A stretch of DNA of 64,000 bases from JBFHIJ01 sp041596515. GTDB taxonomy: Bacteria; Bacteroidota; Ignavibacteria; Kapaibacteriales; UBA2268. The position numbers and the translations under genes were made by a program. The stretch lies in the NCBI GenBank assembly GCA_041596515.1, contig JBFHIJ010000002.1, forward strand, positions 62,001-126,000. The letters run 5' to 3'. How positions within the stretch are numbered: position 1 is the first letter of the stretch; the number at the start of each line of letters is the position of its first letter. Below, piece by piece: positions 47,501 through 55,913 of the stretch. The notes beneath the pieces are model-generated. The model ran no database searches and was not told the DNA's origin. It saw only the letters and a program-made list of their open reading frames with translations.

Positions 47501-47763
47501 AAATGATAGAAGATGGTAGATTAACCCTTTCTAACAATCCTAGTGATGGAAACTTTACATTGACTTTCAACGAAGCAATTACTTCTAATGTAGAAATGAC
47601 AATCTCCAATATGATTGGAGAACGCATTATGACAAAATCATTTGACATGATTACTATAGGTCAAACAATCAATATAGATTTGACTAATCAAGCAAAAGGA
47701 ATGTATTTCCTTAATGCAAAAATTGGAGATACTCCAAGCTTGATTAAGTTGATTGTTCAATAA
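44509..47763 (+). CDS. Third secreted BNR beta-propeller protein with T9SS sorting domain
   Basis: 1084 aa. Signal peptide about 1-20 (LCASTMFAQ). N-terminal motif RKGWKQFKRWQHFWEQR, then NKWNTLGPIGSP, GIGRVNCLRLNPNN and ATGGVWKSLDGGQTW. More repeats follow (DSGNNWEI, DGGNTWQM, DLGDTWTK, DNGTTWHD, DYGQNWEVV). From ~780 on there are Ig/PKD-like domains (DGDICEGNVVTLTAG, WSTGETTKSIEVTETGIYSV). The T9SS sorting domain has LSNNPSDGNFTLTF, MTISNMIGERIM and KGMYFLNAKIG. Its codon use looks more even and it has its own 142-nt leader and terminator, so it may be expressed separately and more strongly than the operon before it. Function unknown. Confidence 0.88.
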   Translation: MKFKKLLAGAIFLCASTMFAQNSYVPSKALDADNGQSFHEYVKEMNTYYERLPVSQRKGWKQFKRWQHFWEQRIGEDGQFPKAKMLVDLFKEAKKIKTPDYLLSNKWNTLGPIGSPNTSSSRGKGIGRVNCLRLNPNNEQEIWVGAATGGVWKSLDGGQTWKTFDFTNYLSMGVTDIQIAPTNTNTIYVSTGDAHATYPNVNRSCYSVGILKSTDSGNNWEITALADSLGDRGIMGKIIVDPRNENIVVASTSAGIMKTTDGGNTWQMNEQGSFFDIAYSPANPNIILASTFVKNGGASLYRSTDLGDTWTKVLSKPAVSRLDIETENNYPESFWTISVDGTSHGSAKTLYDIQCSDDQGESFYDIYTVSEGGVNLLGRSSGTGSDLYVGQGEYDLAFAVNPLDYNRMYVGGIEVWRTANNGSKWDKKTVWYGGASDNYSHADHHDLVYNKDGSILYDCNDGGVFYTSDNGTTWHDLCGNMNIMQFHAFGNDQSNGDIVAGAQDNGSSAMIDGEWTYIGGGDGFEGIITPTDNKVYFYSIYNGVISKGYSPTGKYNTFLTPSSVGDKGTEGWQTAYILNPQNPYSMLVGYYDLYVGDINNNKSFVKIGDFSDNGTYISSIAVAESDTNTIYAAKQSILYKTTDYGQNWEVVFNAPNKITYIAVDPNNADRAWVTVSGFGNTKKVALIEGNEETDLTGNLPNVPVLTIVYQKNSPDRVYIGTDLGVFVSDNGSNYWELLGAEMPRMIVNELEIMESTQKLRACTYGRGIWETDLLTCSNKQIPINSDTDGDICEGNVVTLTAGIDEDSYLWSTGETTKSIEVTETGIYSVVSLKEWGCSDKSEPIKVSFIPVPELSITINGDIPFCGEGGSATFKAPFSFASYLWSNGSTERNIDVTEPGVYYLQADTKTGCIAYSDTIVVGRFDEAEVPTIERKDHRTLVSSESAAYQWYKDGNKMFGETSQELVLEKDAAYTVTITDENGCSATSEEIIINDMSVQEMIEDGRLTLSNNPSDGNFTLTFNEAITSNVEMTISNMIGERIMTKSFDMITIGQTINIDLTNQAKGMYFLNAKIGDTPSLIKLIVQ

Positions 47764-47789
47764 AATCGAGAAAATTATTAGCATTTTTG

Positions 47790-47821
47790 AAGTCCTATCT
47801 AAAATTAGATAGGACTTTTTT
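47790..47821 (+). terminator. Terminator after the third BNR protein gene
   Basis: Perfect 12-bp stem (AAGTCCTATCTA / TAGATAGGACTT) with a 4-nt loop and six T, 27 nt past the stop. Confidence 0.92.
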
Positions 47822-47865
47822 GTATATTAGTTATAGTGTCTGTAAATATTAGAAGAATAAAACTC

Positions 47866-48465
47866 ATGATTAGTTATTTAAAGGGAATATTATCAGAGAT
47901 ATCCCATACTGAAGTAGTTATTGAATGTAATGGAGTGGGCTATTTAGTATTTGTATCTTTAAAAACTATAGAGCAACTACCTGAAACAAGCAAAGAAGTA
48001 AAACTCTTAACGCATTTTATTCCTAGAGAGGACTCTCATAATCTTTATGGTTTTTACAATGAAACAGAACGTGCTATGTTTCGTTTACTCATTGGAATTT
48101 CCGGAATTGGTCCCAAAATAGCATTAGGTATTTTATCGTCAGTGACCATAGACGGACTAATTAGATTTATTGCAGGCGCAGATGTTGCTTCACTAACTAA
48201 ATTACCTGGTATTGGCAAAAAGACTGCAGAAAGAGTTGTGGTTGAACTTAAAGATAAAGTAAGTGGATTTGAAATTGAGGATTTAAAAGTAGTCACCAAT
48301 CCACAAAATAATTTATCAAATGAGGCAATTTCAGCTTTAATAGCTTTGGGATATAATAAAACAGTATCAGAAAAATGTGTCAATAAAGTACTCAAAGATA
48401 CCGAAGGTCTAGAGCTATCTGCAGAGATAATAATTAGAAATGCACTCAAATACGCAATGAGTTAA
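47866..48465 (+). CDS. ruvA: Holliday junction branch migration protein RuvA
   Basis: 199 aa from the ATG at 47866; a GTG ten codons upstream is not supported by the family start MISYLKG. Three domains: N-terminal OB fold (IECNGVGYLVFVSL), two helix-hairpin-helix units (ISGIGPKIALGIL and LPGIGKKTAERVVVELKDK) and a small C-terminal RuvB-binding domain (NEAISALIALGYNK). A RuvA tetramer holds the four-way junction for the RuvB motor. ruvB and ruvC are not in this window. Two bases separate it from the next gene. Confidence 0.97.
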   Translation: MISYLKGILSEISHTEVVIECNGVGYLVFVSLKTIEQLPETSKEVKLLTHFIPREDSHNLYGFYNETERAMFRLLIGISGIGPKIALGILSSVTIDGLIRFIAGADVASLTKLPGIGKKTAERVVVELKDKVSGFEIEDLKVVTNPQNNLSNEAISALIALGYNKTVSEKCVNKVLKDTEGLELSAEIIIRNALKYAMS

Positions 48466-48467
48466 AA

Positions 48468-49217
48468 ATGATATTGATTTTACCATATTTGAAGATGAGA
48501 AAAGGTGAGTGTTCTTTTTGTATTGAAGGAGAACAAGGCACTGCTAAAATGTATGATGAGTATTCTCATAATCCTTTGAAGCTTCTCCAACTGTGGAGGC
48601 GAGAGAACTCAAAAACAATTCATATTGCTGATTTGGATGCTATAGAGAACGAATCAAATATAGAAAATGCAAATTCAATTATATTCCTTGCTAATTCCAT
48701 AGATATCCCTGTGCAACTTTACTCACCCTTTCGAGACGTCGCTGAATGTGGAATGTATTTAGACAGTGGAATCTATCGGATTGTAATAGGAGATTTACTT
48801 CAACAAGATCCAGATGGTATTGCTGAGTTGATAAAAACATATACTCCTTCACGCGTTGCTTTTGGTGGCGTTGTGCAAGGTGCAAATTTCATATCATCCA
48901 GTGAGTACACTTTTGAAAAATATTGTGAAAGTGTTGCTAATGTAGGTGGCAATAGAGTAGTAGTTTCTGATAAATCTTGGCAAAATTCTAAGCCTGATAT
49001 AATGAAATATAGATATTTATTTGAGAAATACCATTTGAGATTTACTTTGATTGAAGCTTGCTCAAATTATCAAGAACTTGAATTTTTGAATAAAAATGCT
49101 AAGCCTGGAATAGATTCTGTAATTATGGGGGATTCTTTGTATAAAAATAATTTTCCTTGTCAAAAAATATGGCGTATTGCTGAAGCTTTAATCGAACCTG
49201 AAGTTTACTGCAAATAA
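48468..49217 (+). CDS. Divergent HisA/HisF-family TIM-barrel protein
   Basis: 249 aa, the length of HisA. The pattern follows HisA: ILPYLKMRKGECSFCIEGEQ, MYDEYSHNPLKLLQLW, IHIADLDAIENESN (family LHVVDLDGA), GIYRIVIGDLLQQDP and a late MGDSLY. However, the Asp of the family start PALDL is replaced (PYLKM, Lys9), and this Asp is the first catalytic acid of HisA; a second Asp may survive in VVVSDK. No other his gene is adjacent. It may be a repurposed barrel. Co-transcribed with ruvA (two-base gap). Confidence 0.7.
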   Translation: MILILPYLKMRKGECSFCIEGEQGTAKMYDEYSHNPLKLLQLWRRENSKTIHIADLDAIENESNIENANSIIFLANSIDIPVQLYSPFRDVAECGMYLDSGIYRIVIGDLLQQDPDGIAELIKTYTPSRVAFGGVVQGANFISSSEYTFEKYCESVANVGGNRVVVSDKSWQNSKPDIMKYRYLFEKYHLRFTLIEACSNYQELEFLNKNAKPGIDSVIMGDSLYKNNFPCQKIWRIAEALIEPEVYCK

Positions 49218-49338
49218 TAGCTAAAATAGGTACATATTTACAAGAATTGCATTTTTTATATACAATTAACAAGCATGTTTAAACGTTTAATCATATCTGA
49301 TAATCAGCTTTGTATAGGAATATGACAGGAGCATTTTA

Positions 49339-51075
49339 ATGCCTCATATATTTATTGATGGTCAAAAAATAGAAGCCCGAGATGGGCAAACAATTATTCA
49401 AGCAGCTTATGAGAATGGACTACAGATACCTCATTTCTGTTGGCATCCTGAGCTTTCTGTTTCAGGTAACTGCCGGATGTGCCTCGTTGAAGTAGGTCTT
49501 CCCAAAAGACTTCCTGATGGAAAAAATGCAAAAGACGAAAACGGAAATGACATTGTAAATTATTTCCCCAAACTCCAAATAGCTTGTGCTACGAAAGTCT
49601 CTGAAGGTATGAGAGTAAGACGACAAAAAGAAAAAGTCGTAGAAGCTCAAGAGGCAGTTATGGAGTTCCTTCTGATAAATCACCCACTCGATTGTCCAAT
49701 ATGTGATGAAGCAGGTCAGTGCAAATTGCAAGAGTACGCTTTTGATCACTCAAAAGGACAATCAAGATTTGAAGAAACTAAGAATCATAAAGATAAGCGT
49801 CAGCAGTGGGGACCAAATGTATTATTCGATGCTGAACGTTGTATTTCATGTTCTAGATGTATTCGTTTTGCAAAGGAAGTAGCTGAACAGGATGTACTGA
49901 CATTTGTTCAACGTGGGGATCATGTTACTATTGAACTTTTTGAAGATACACAATTTGATAATCCTTATTCTATGAATGTAATTGATATTTGTCCTGTTGG
50001 TGCATTAACTAGTCCAGACTTTAGATTTAAAGCCAGAGTTTGGGATATGAGTTTCAATGAATCAATTTGTGGTACAGATGGGTCTGGAACTAATATAAAA
50101 ATAGGCGTTAGAAATAATGAGATCTTACGATTAGAGCCTAAAACAAATATGTATGTGAATAAATATTGGATGTCTGACAATGCACGTTTAGACTTCAAAT
50201 GGGTAAATGAAAATCGTATTCTTAATCCAATAGTAGATTCTAAAGAAGTTGAATGGAAAGATGCTTTTAAAGCTGTATCACTAGCTTTGAAGCAATATAA
50301 ACAAGATGAGATTATGATTTTATCTTCCGGCAAGTCTACTAATGAAGATGCTTTTATTATTAGAAAATTTGCCAATAAATATGGAATTAAAAATCTTTAT
50401 TTATTACCGCATATTGATGAATCGATTGCTGATGACATGCTAAATACAAAAGAAAGGGTTCCTAATAGCACAGGTTCTAAAGAATTGGGTATAGAAGTGC
50501 ATAAAGATGTCACAGATCAACTAAAATCAGGTAAAATTAAATTACTATTTTTAATAGAAGAAGATTTTGCACAAAATACACATCTATTTGAAGCAATTAG
50601 TAAAGTAGACACATTGATTGTGGCTGCTTATAATAACAATAAACTAACTGATAAAGCAAATATAGTACTTGCAACTTCTACTTTCGCTGAAATAGAAGGA
50701 ACGTTTACGAATATCCATAATCGTGTACAGCATTTTGAACCAGCCCTTATTACTAAGGAAAATGTAAGTAGAATGGGTATGAAAATGAGTCGCTTAGATA
50801 AAATGGGAGCTCCAAATGATCGTTGGACTCAACATGAGCAAAGAAACTGTAAACAGACTTGGAAAATATTGCAGTCTATAGCTAATTTAGACGGAGCTAA
50901 TTGGCATTACAAAAACTCAGAAGATATATTTCAAGAAATTACACAATCTGTAGCTTCTTTCAGATTTATGGATTACGCAAAACTGGATGAACATCAGGGT
51001 CTAAAGTTGGGTGCAGGTGATAAACCTGATAAAATAGTTCATAATTACAAATCACACGTTATGAAACCAAATTAG
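49339..51075 (+). CDS. nuoG: NADH-quinone oxidoreductase subunit G (short form)
   Basis: 578 aa, shorter than the ~780-900 aa of many NuoG proteins. N-terminal [2Fe-2S] site (CWHPELSVSGNCRMC and CATKVSEGM), His-Cys3 [4Fe-4S] site (HPLDCPICDEAGQC) and a further [4Fe-4S] site (CISCSRC with the distal Cys in DICPVGAL). The next segment, SICGTDGSGTN, lacks the extra cysteines that bind the N7 cluster in some species. The remainder is a reduced molybdopterin-oxidoreductase-like domain. It carries electrons in the peripheral arm of complex I. AGGAG lies before the ATG. The operon continues with nuoH and nuoI only. Confidence 0.94.
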   Translation: MPHIFIDGQKIEARDGQTIIQAAYENGLQIPHFCWHPELSVSGNCRMCLVEVGLPKRLPDGKNAKDENGNDIVNYFPKLQIACATKVSEGMRVRRQKEKVVEAQEAVMEFLLINHPLDCPICDEAGQCKLQEYAFDHSKGQSRFEETKNHKDKRQQWGPNVLFDAERCISCSRCIRFAKEVAEQDVLTFVQRGDHVTIELFEDTQFDNPYSMNVIDICPVGALTSPDFRFKARVWDMSFNESICGTDGSGTNIKIGVRNNEILRLEPKTNMYVNKYWMSDNARLDFKWVNENRILNPIVDSKEVEWKDAFKAVSLALKQYKQDEIMILSSGKSTNEDAFIIRKFANKYGIKNLYLLPHIDESIADDMLNTKERVPNSTGSKELGIEVHKDVTDQLKSGKIKLLFLIEEDFAQNTHLFEAISKVDTLIVAAYNNNKLTDKANIVLATSTFAEIEGTFTNIHNRVQHFEPALITKENVSRMGMKMSRLDKMGAPNDRWTQHEQRNCKQTWKILQSIANLDGANWHYKNSEDIFQEITQSVASFRFMDYAKLDEHQGLKLGAGDKPDKIVHNYKSHVMKPN

Positions 51076-51101
51076 AATGTAGAAACAATTTGAATATAGT
51101 T

Positions 51102-52169
51102 ATGTCAGAAACAATAGTATTAATTTTAGAAGTAGTAATAAAAGCTGTAATAATAGTGCTTTTAGTTCAAACTTCGGCTGCAGTGTCAGTCTATTTGGAA
51201 AGAAAAATATCTGCTGTTGTACAGGATCGTATCGGTCCGAATAGAGTAGGTCCATGGGGATTATTACAACCGATTGCAGATGTTGTAAAACTCTTTTGGA
51301 AAGAAGATTTGGTGCCTACAGCTGTAGATGGATTTTTCCACAGATTAGCTCCTTTTCTATCCCTAGGTTTAGCATTAGTTGTTTGGGCTGTTGTCCCTTT
51401 TGCTAATGATATTGAAATAGGAGGTCAAACATATCATTTTGGCATAGCTCCTGATTTGAATATTGGTGTATTATTTATTTTAGCCATGACTTCTGTTGCG
51501 GTATATGGTATTACTTTAGCAGGCTGGTCTTCTAATAATAAATACTCACTTTTAGGTGGTTTGCGTTCTGCTGCACAGATGATATCTTATGAGTTATCTA
51601 TGGGAATGAGCGTAGTGGCAGTTGTACTTATTTCATCTACACTATCATTGAATGGAATTGTAGAAGCGCAAGGTGCTTGGGGCGGTTGGAGATGGAATAT
51701 CTTTTTGCAGCCTTTAGGTTTTGTAATCTTTCTTGTTTCAGCTTTTGCCGAAACAAACAGAGCACCTTTTGACTTGCCGGAAGCAGAGCCTGAATTAGTC
51801 GGTGGTTTTAACACAGAATATTCAGGGATGAAATTTGGTATGTTCTTCCTTGCTGAGTATGCCAATATGGCTATGTCTGCGGCTTTTATTACATTATTAT
51901 ATTGTGGTGGCTGGCAGTTGCCTGTACCTGCAGAAACAATAGGTTTGGAATATGGCTCAATTTGGTTAGCTTTGACACAAATGGCAGTATTTATTGCTAA
52001 AATAATGTTTTGGATAGTATTCTTCATTTGGGTTAGATGGTCTATTCCTAGATTCAGGTATGATCAACTTATGAAATTAGGTTGGAGAGTCTTGCTACCA
52101 TTGTCACTATTGAATGTTTTATTAACTGCAATAGGCGTAGTTATTTATAATTTGTATTTTGCAGGATAA
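51102..52169 (+). CDS. nuoH: NADH-quinone oxidoreductase subunit H
   Basis: 355 aa from the ATG at 51102 (a TTG four codons earlier is less likely). Eight or so membrane helices. Conserved cytoplasmic loops: ERKISAVVQDRIGPNRVGPWGLLQP, ADVVKLFWKED and AETNRAPFDLPEAEPELVGGFNTEYSG, the quinone-site and E-channel loops of complex I. A membrane-arm subunit at the junction with the peripheral arm. Confidence 0.97.
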   Translation: MSETIVLILEVVIKAVIIVLLVQTSAAVSVYLERKISAVVQDRIGPNRVGPWGLLQPIADVVKLFWKEDLVPTAVDGFFHRLAPFLSLGLALVVWAVVPFANDIEIGGQTYHFGIAPDLNIGVLFILAMTSVAVYGITLAGWSSNNKYSLLGGLRSAAQMISYELSMGMSVVAVVLISSTLSLNGIVEAQGAWGGWRWNIFLQPLGFVIFLVSAFAETNRAPFDLPEAEPELVGGFNTEYSGMKFGMFFLAEYANMAMSAAFITLLYCGGWQLPVPAETIGLEYGSIWLALTQMAVFIAKIMFWIVFFIWVRWSIPRFRYDQLMKLGWRVLLPLSLLNVLLTAIGVVIYNLYFAG

Positions 52170-52183
52170 AGTCGAGAATAAAT

Positions 52184-52681
52184 ATGAACAATATAAAAAA
52201 TACAGAAGCTGAAAGAATGACGTTTTGGGAAAGAACATATCTCACAGAGATAGCGAGAGGTTTAGGAATGACTTTCAAACGAGCCTTTAAGCCCAAAATG
52301 ACCAGACAATACCCTGAAGAAAGATGGGAACCAACCGGCTCATACAGAGGACGTCCTGTATTAGTATTGGAAGAAGATGGAGAAAGATGTGTAGCTTGTG
52401 GGTTATGCTCAAGGGTGTGTCCTGCTGTTGCTATAGAAGTCCAAGCTGCTGAAACAGAGAGAGAAAAGGAGCGTTTCCCTGAGAAATTTGAAATCAATAT
52501 GCTAAGATGTATTTTCTGTGGATATTGTGAAGAGGTATGCCCGGAAGAAGCTATTGTAATGTCAAAAGACTATGAAGTTGTATTTACAAATGTAGATTCA
52601 GCTATATTAGGAAAGGAAAAACTCTTAGTCCCAGTGCATAAACTTCAAGATAGGTTAGAATATCTAAGATATTATAAATAG
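52184..52681 (+). CDS. nuoI: NADH-quinone oxidoreductase subunit I
   Basis: 165 aa. Two [4Fe-4S] motifs: CVACGLCSRVCP and CIFCGYCEEVCP, binding N6a and N6b on the path to quinone. The N-terminal helix region (EIARGLGMTFKRAF) is as in NuoI. It is followed by a terminator rather than by nuoJ. Confidence 0.96.
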   Translation: MNNIKNTEAERMTFWERTYLTEIARGLGMTFKRAFKPKMTRQYPEERWEPTGSYRGRPVLVLEEDGERCVACGLCSRVCPAVAIEVQAAETEREKERFPEKFEINMLRCIFCGYCEEVCPEEAIVMSKDYEVVFTNVDSAILGKEKLLVPVHKLQDRLEYLRYYK

Positions 52682-52706
52682 TATACATTTAATAGATTTA
52701 AATACA

Positions 52707-52750
52707 ATAAGTCCATACAGATAAAAAATACTGTATGGACTTATTTATTT
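52707..52750 (+). terminator. Terminator after nuoI
   Basis: Perfect 14-bp stem (ATAAGTCCATACAG / CTGTATGGACTTAT) with a 10-nt loop followed by a T-rich tract, 25 nt past nuoI. Confidence 0.85.
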
Positions 52751-52797
52751 TTAGGAAAGACCCGTCCTAAAAAGAGTTGACGCAAAAGGATGGTATA

Positions 52798-53062
52798 ATG
52801 CCAGAACAACAAAACGCTGAAAAAATCAAGCGTACTCAAAAAGATTATATTTTGGCTTTCAAATTGCATGTAGTAGATGAAGAAAAAGGCTACTTAACCT
52901 GCAACAAACACAACGAAAATAAGGCATACTAGGTCGTTTAACAGTTTTAGGATGGTTAAGGAAGCACGGTTAGATACTGAGGTCAATATGAAACAGGAAC
53001 CTATACCAAACAAGCAGATAAAAGCACTTGAAAAGCGAATAAAGGAAATAGAACAGAAATAG
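52798..53062 (+). pseudogene. Decayed IS3-family transposase orfA remnant
   Basis: Starts with an ATG after AAGGATG. Frame 1 reads to KRTQKDYILAFKLHVVDEEK and stops at a TAG (near 52932). A second frame then gives GRLTVLGWLRKHG, and a third gives ARLDTEVNMKQ and KALEKRIKEIEQK up to the TAG at 53060-53062. Joined together these match IS3 OrfA: helix-turn-helix with FKLxVV, the TVLxWLRKHG motif and the leucine-zipper-like KALEKRIKEIE. At least two frameshifts and a stop break it. The orfB part and the right end are missing; the bases before the ATG (about 52754-52790) resemble an IS left end. Confidence 0.75.
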
Positions 53063-53079
53063 AACAGATTTACATTATC

Positions 53080-53115
53080 AAAAGGTACAATCTTATATTA
53101 CAGGATTGTACCTTT
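53080..53115 (-). terminator. Terminator of fumC
   Basis: A 12-bp perfect stem (AAAGGTACAATC / GATTGTACCTTT) with an 11-nt loop and TTTT on the minus strand, 20 nt past the fumC stop. Confidence 0.8.
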
Positions 53116-53135
53116 GTATATCAAAATAGAATTGA

Positions 53136-54530
53136 TTACTTCACATTAGGTGAAGTCATTTCTTCAGGTTTAACTTTAGCATCAAACTCTTCTGCAGATA
53201 AAATACCTAATTCAACAGCAGATTCTTTCAAAGTGCCTCCTGTTTTATGTGCATGTTTTGCAATTTTAGCAGCATTATCATATCCTATATGGGGATTTAA
53301 AGCTGTAACGAGCATTAATGTATTATGTAGCAAGTAATCAATTTTTTCTTTATTTGGTTGAATGCCAACAGCGCAGTGCTCATTGAACATGAGCATAGTA
53401 TCTGAAAGCAAGCGTGAACTCTGCAAGAAGTTATATATCATTACAGGTTTGAAAACGTTTAATTCAAAATTACCTTGTGAGCCTGCAAAATTGATAGTTG
53501 CATCATTTCCCATTACTTGCGCACATACCATAGTCATTGCTTCAGATTGAGTTGGATTGACTTTGCCCGGCATAATAGATGAGCCTGGTTCATTTTCCGG
53601 AATAGTAAGTTCTCCAATGCCACAACGAGGACCTGAAGCTAACCAACGTACATCATTTGCTATTTTCATCAGAGAGGCAGCCAATGTTTTTAAAGCACCG
53701 TGTGCAAATACTATTGCATCATGAGCAGCAAGGGCTTCAAATTTATTTGGAGCAGAAACAAAAGGTAAACCTGCAAGTTCTGCTATTTGAGCAGCAGAAG
53801 TTTTAGCAAAATCAGGATGAGAGTTCAAACCGGTTCCAACTGCAGTTCCACCTAAAGCTAATTCATATAATCCAGGTAAAACAAGATTAACTCTATTAAT
53901 AGCGTTGTCGAGCTGTTGGACCCAGCCGGAAACTTCTTGGCCTAAAGTCAAAGGAACTGCATCTTGTAAGTGAGTACGACCAACTTTGATAATGTCTTTA
54001 AACTCTTTGGATTTAGCTTTTAAAGTATCTCTTAGCTGTTTGATTGCCGGTAGCAAGCGTTTGTTCAAGTCTTCTGCAGCAGCGATGTGCATGGCAGTAG
54101 GGAACGTATCGTTAGAGCTTTGTGATTTATTGACATCATCATTTGGATGAACAGGAGTTTTGCTTCCCATCACTCCACCTGCTATTTCAATAGCTCTATT
54201 TGCGATAACCTCATTAGAATTCATATTAGATTGAGTACCAGAGCCAGTTTGCCAAATCGCGAGTGGAAAGTGAGCATCTAATTTGCCTTCAATAACTTCG
54301 TCAGCAGCTTTACATATTAAATCACAAGTATCTTGTTTTAGCACCCCTAATTTAGCATTTGTCAATGCAGCAGCTTTTTTTAAAATACCCATACCTCTGA
54401 TTACTTCGCGTGGCATTTTTTCTATACCAATATCAAAATGAATTAAAGATCTTGCAGACTGTGCACCATAGTATACGCTTGCAGGTACTTGAATTTCACC
54501 CATTGAATCTTTTTCAATTCTCATTGACAT
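53136..54530 (-). CDS. fumC: Fumarate hydratase, class II
   Basis: 464 aa. Signature GSSIMPGKVNPTQ near residue 318, SGSGTQSNMNSNEV-type segment (here TGSGTQSNMNSNE), VHPNDDVNKSQSSND, and VGRTHLQDAVPLTLGQE. These separate class II fumarase from aspartase fairly well. It interconverts fumarate and malate in the cytoplasm without an iron-sulfur cluster. Single gene with its own terminator; an AAGGAAC site precedes the ATG. Confidence 0.95.
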   Translation of the reverse strand: MSMRIEKDSMGEIQVPASVYYGAQSARSLIHFDIGIEKMPREVIRGMGILKKAAALTNAKLGVLKQDTCDLICKAADEVIEGKLDAHFPLAIWQTGSGTQSNMNSNEVIANRAIEIAGGVMGSKTPVHPNDDVNKSQSSNDTFPTAMHIAAAEDLNKRLLPAIKQLRDTLKAKSKEFKDIIKVGRTHLQDAVPLTLGQEVSGWVQQLDNAINRVNLVLPGLYELALGGTAVGTGLNSHPDFAKTSAAQIAELAGLPFVSAPNKFEALAAHDAIVFAHGALKTLAASLMKIANDVRWLASGPRCGIGELTIPENEPGSSIMPGKVNPTQSEAMTMVCAQVMGNDATINFAGSQGNFELNVFKPVMIYNFLQSSRLLSDTMLMFNEHCAVGIQPNKEKIDYLLHNTLMLVTALNPHIGYDNAAKIAKHAHKTGGTLKESAVELGILSAEEFDAKVKPEEMTSPNVK

Positions 54531-54700
54531 TATTATTGTTCCTTAAATAGTTTTGTGTATTTTGTTATTGTAATCACGTATAGACAAAATACATATTATT
54601 GTATCAATTCAAAAGTGCATAAGATAAGCAGTTTAAAGAATTAGTATTTATCTAATTATTGGATAATATGTATTTCACCATCAAGTGTAGCAAATACCCA

Positions 54701-54708
54701 TATATTTG
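54701..54708 (+). promoter_or_regulatory. Candidate -7 box for the flhF operon
   Basis: TATATTTG matching TAnnTTTG, 72 nt before flhF. No TTTG at the expected -33 spacing. Confidence 0.4.
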
Positions 54709-54780
54709 TATTACAACTAAGTATTCATTAGAATGGCACGATTTTTTCTAATTACAACAAAAATTCTATAAGATATCTCT

Positions 54781-55908
54781 ATGAAAATTAAAAAGTACAT
54801 AGCAAATACCCTTACCGAAGGTAAGCGACATATAATAGCTGAGTTGGGTGAAGAGGCTGTTATACTATCTTCTCGATCTGTAAGTATTCCGGAAACAGGA
54901 GAGGAGGGTGTTGAAATTGTTGCAGCAATAGATGAAAAGCAAGATGCTTCAAAATTAGTTGAAGACAAAAGGTCTGCTTTAATCAAAGCTCTTACAAGAA
55001 AAAAAGCTGTTAATAGTGACCAATCTAATGTTTCAGAAAGTAGCGATTTAAGAGAAGAAATCGAAAATATTAAAGATTTAGTTTCTGAAATATCTGAGAG
55101 TATGAAATACCGCTATCGTGGATTTCTCAATGATGGCTTTGCAAAACTATATAAAAATCTGATAGATGGTGGGCTTATAGAGAAGTATGCTTTAGAAGTT
55201 GTGGCGAGAGTATCATCCTATAATCAAAACGCTAAATATGAAGAAGCGTTTGCAACTGCGAGGAAATTAGTTGTAGAACGAATAGATACTATAAGACCAC
55301 TTGTCAAGAAAGACAAAAGGCAAGTCGTAGTATTTATCGGACATAGCGGAGTCGGCAAAACTAGCAGTTTGGTAAAAATTGCAGTAGTCAATAAGATATT
55401 AAGTAAATCAAATATATTATTAGTTTCTGCGGATACTTATAAAGTAGGTGGGGCAGAGCAGTTACAAACTTTTGCATCCATCGTATCAATGCCTTATAAA
55501 TCCGTTTATAAATCTGAAGATTTGTCAAAACTACTTAAAGAAGAAACCGACAGAGACTTTATTTTTATTGATACTTCAGGAAAGAGCTATAAAGATTCTG
55601 ATTATATTCAAGAATTGAAATCATTTTTGGATGTTATACAAGATCCCATTATATATTTAGTAGAAAGTGCTGCAGTTAATAGAAAAACATTTGAAATATC
55701 TATCAAAACATATGATAAATTTAATCCTAAAGGGCTAATCCTAACTAAACTGGATGAGTCAGAGGAGATAGGTTCTATAGTACCAATTTTATCAAGAAGT
55801 GATTTGCCTATTGTATATATGTCATCTGGGCAAAGAATACCTGAAGATTTAGAGCCTGCGGACAGGGCTAAACTGAGTAAATTAATATTACCGGATGAGG
55901 TAGTTTAG
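54781..55908 (+). CDS. flhF: Flagellar biosynthesis GTPase FlhF
   Basis: 375 aa. An N-terminal basic/regulatory region and N domain are followed by the SRP-type GTPase: G1 FIGHSGVGKTSSLVK (~187), VSADTYKVGGAEQL, DTSGK as G3, and TKLDES as G4, then the closing YMSSGQRIPEDL. FlhF sets the place and number of polar flagella, acting with FlhG. The start region (KKYIANTLTEGKRHIIAELGEEAVILSSRSV) matches the FlhF N-terminal fold. First gene of a nine-gene run. Confidence 0.93.
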   Translation: MKIKKYIANTLTEGKRHIIAELGEEAVILSSRSVSIPETGEEGVEIVAAIDEKQDASKLVEDKRSALIKALTRKKAVNSDQSNVSESSDLREEIENIKDLVSEISESMKYRYRGFLNDGFAKLYKNLIDGGLIEKYALEVVARVSSYNQNAKYEEAFATARKLVVERIDTIRPLVKKDKRQVVVFIGHSGVGKTSSLVKIAVVNKILSKSNILLVSADTYKVGGAEQLQTFASIVSMPYKSVYKSEDLSKLLKEETDRDFIFIDTSGKSYKDSDYIQELKSFLDVIQDPIIYLVESAAVNRKTFEISIKTYDKFNPKGLILTKLDESEEIGSIVPILSRSDLPIVYMSSGQRIPEDLEPADRAKLSKLILPDEVV

Positions 55909-55913
55909 TAGAA

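Noticed and set aside
51587..52027. Minus-strand frame inside nuoH
   Set aside because: Antisense to conserved membrane helices of nuoH; no independent support.
54811..54825. Small palindrome CTTACC-GAA-GGTAAG near the start of flhF
   Set aside because: Only 6-bp arms and entirely within conserved coding sequence; likely chance.
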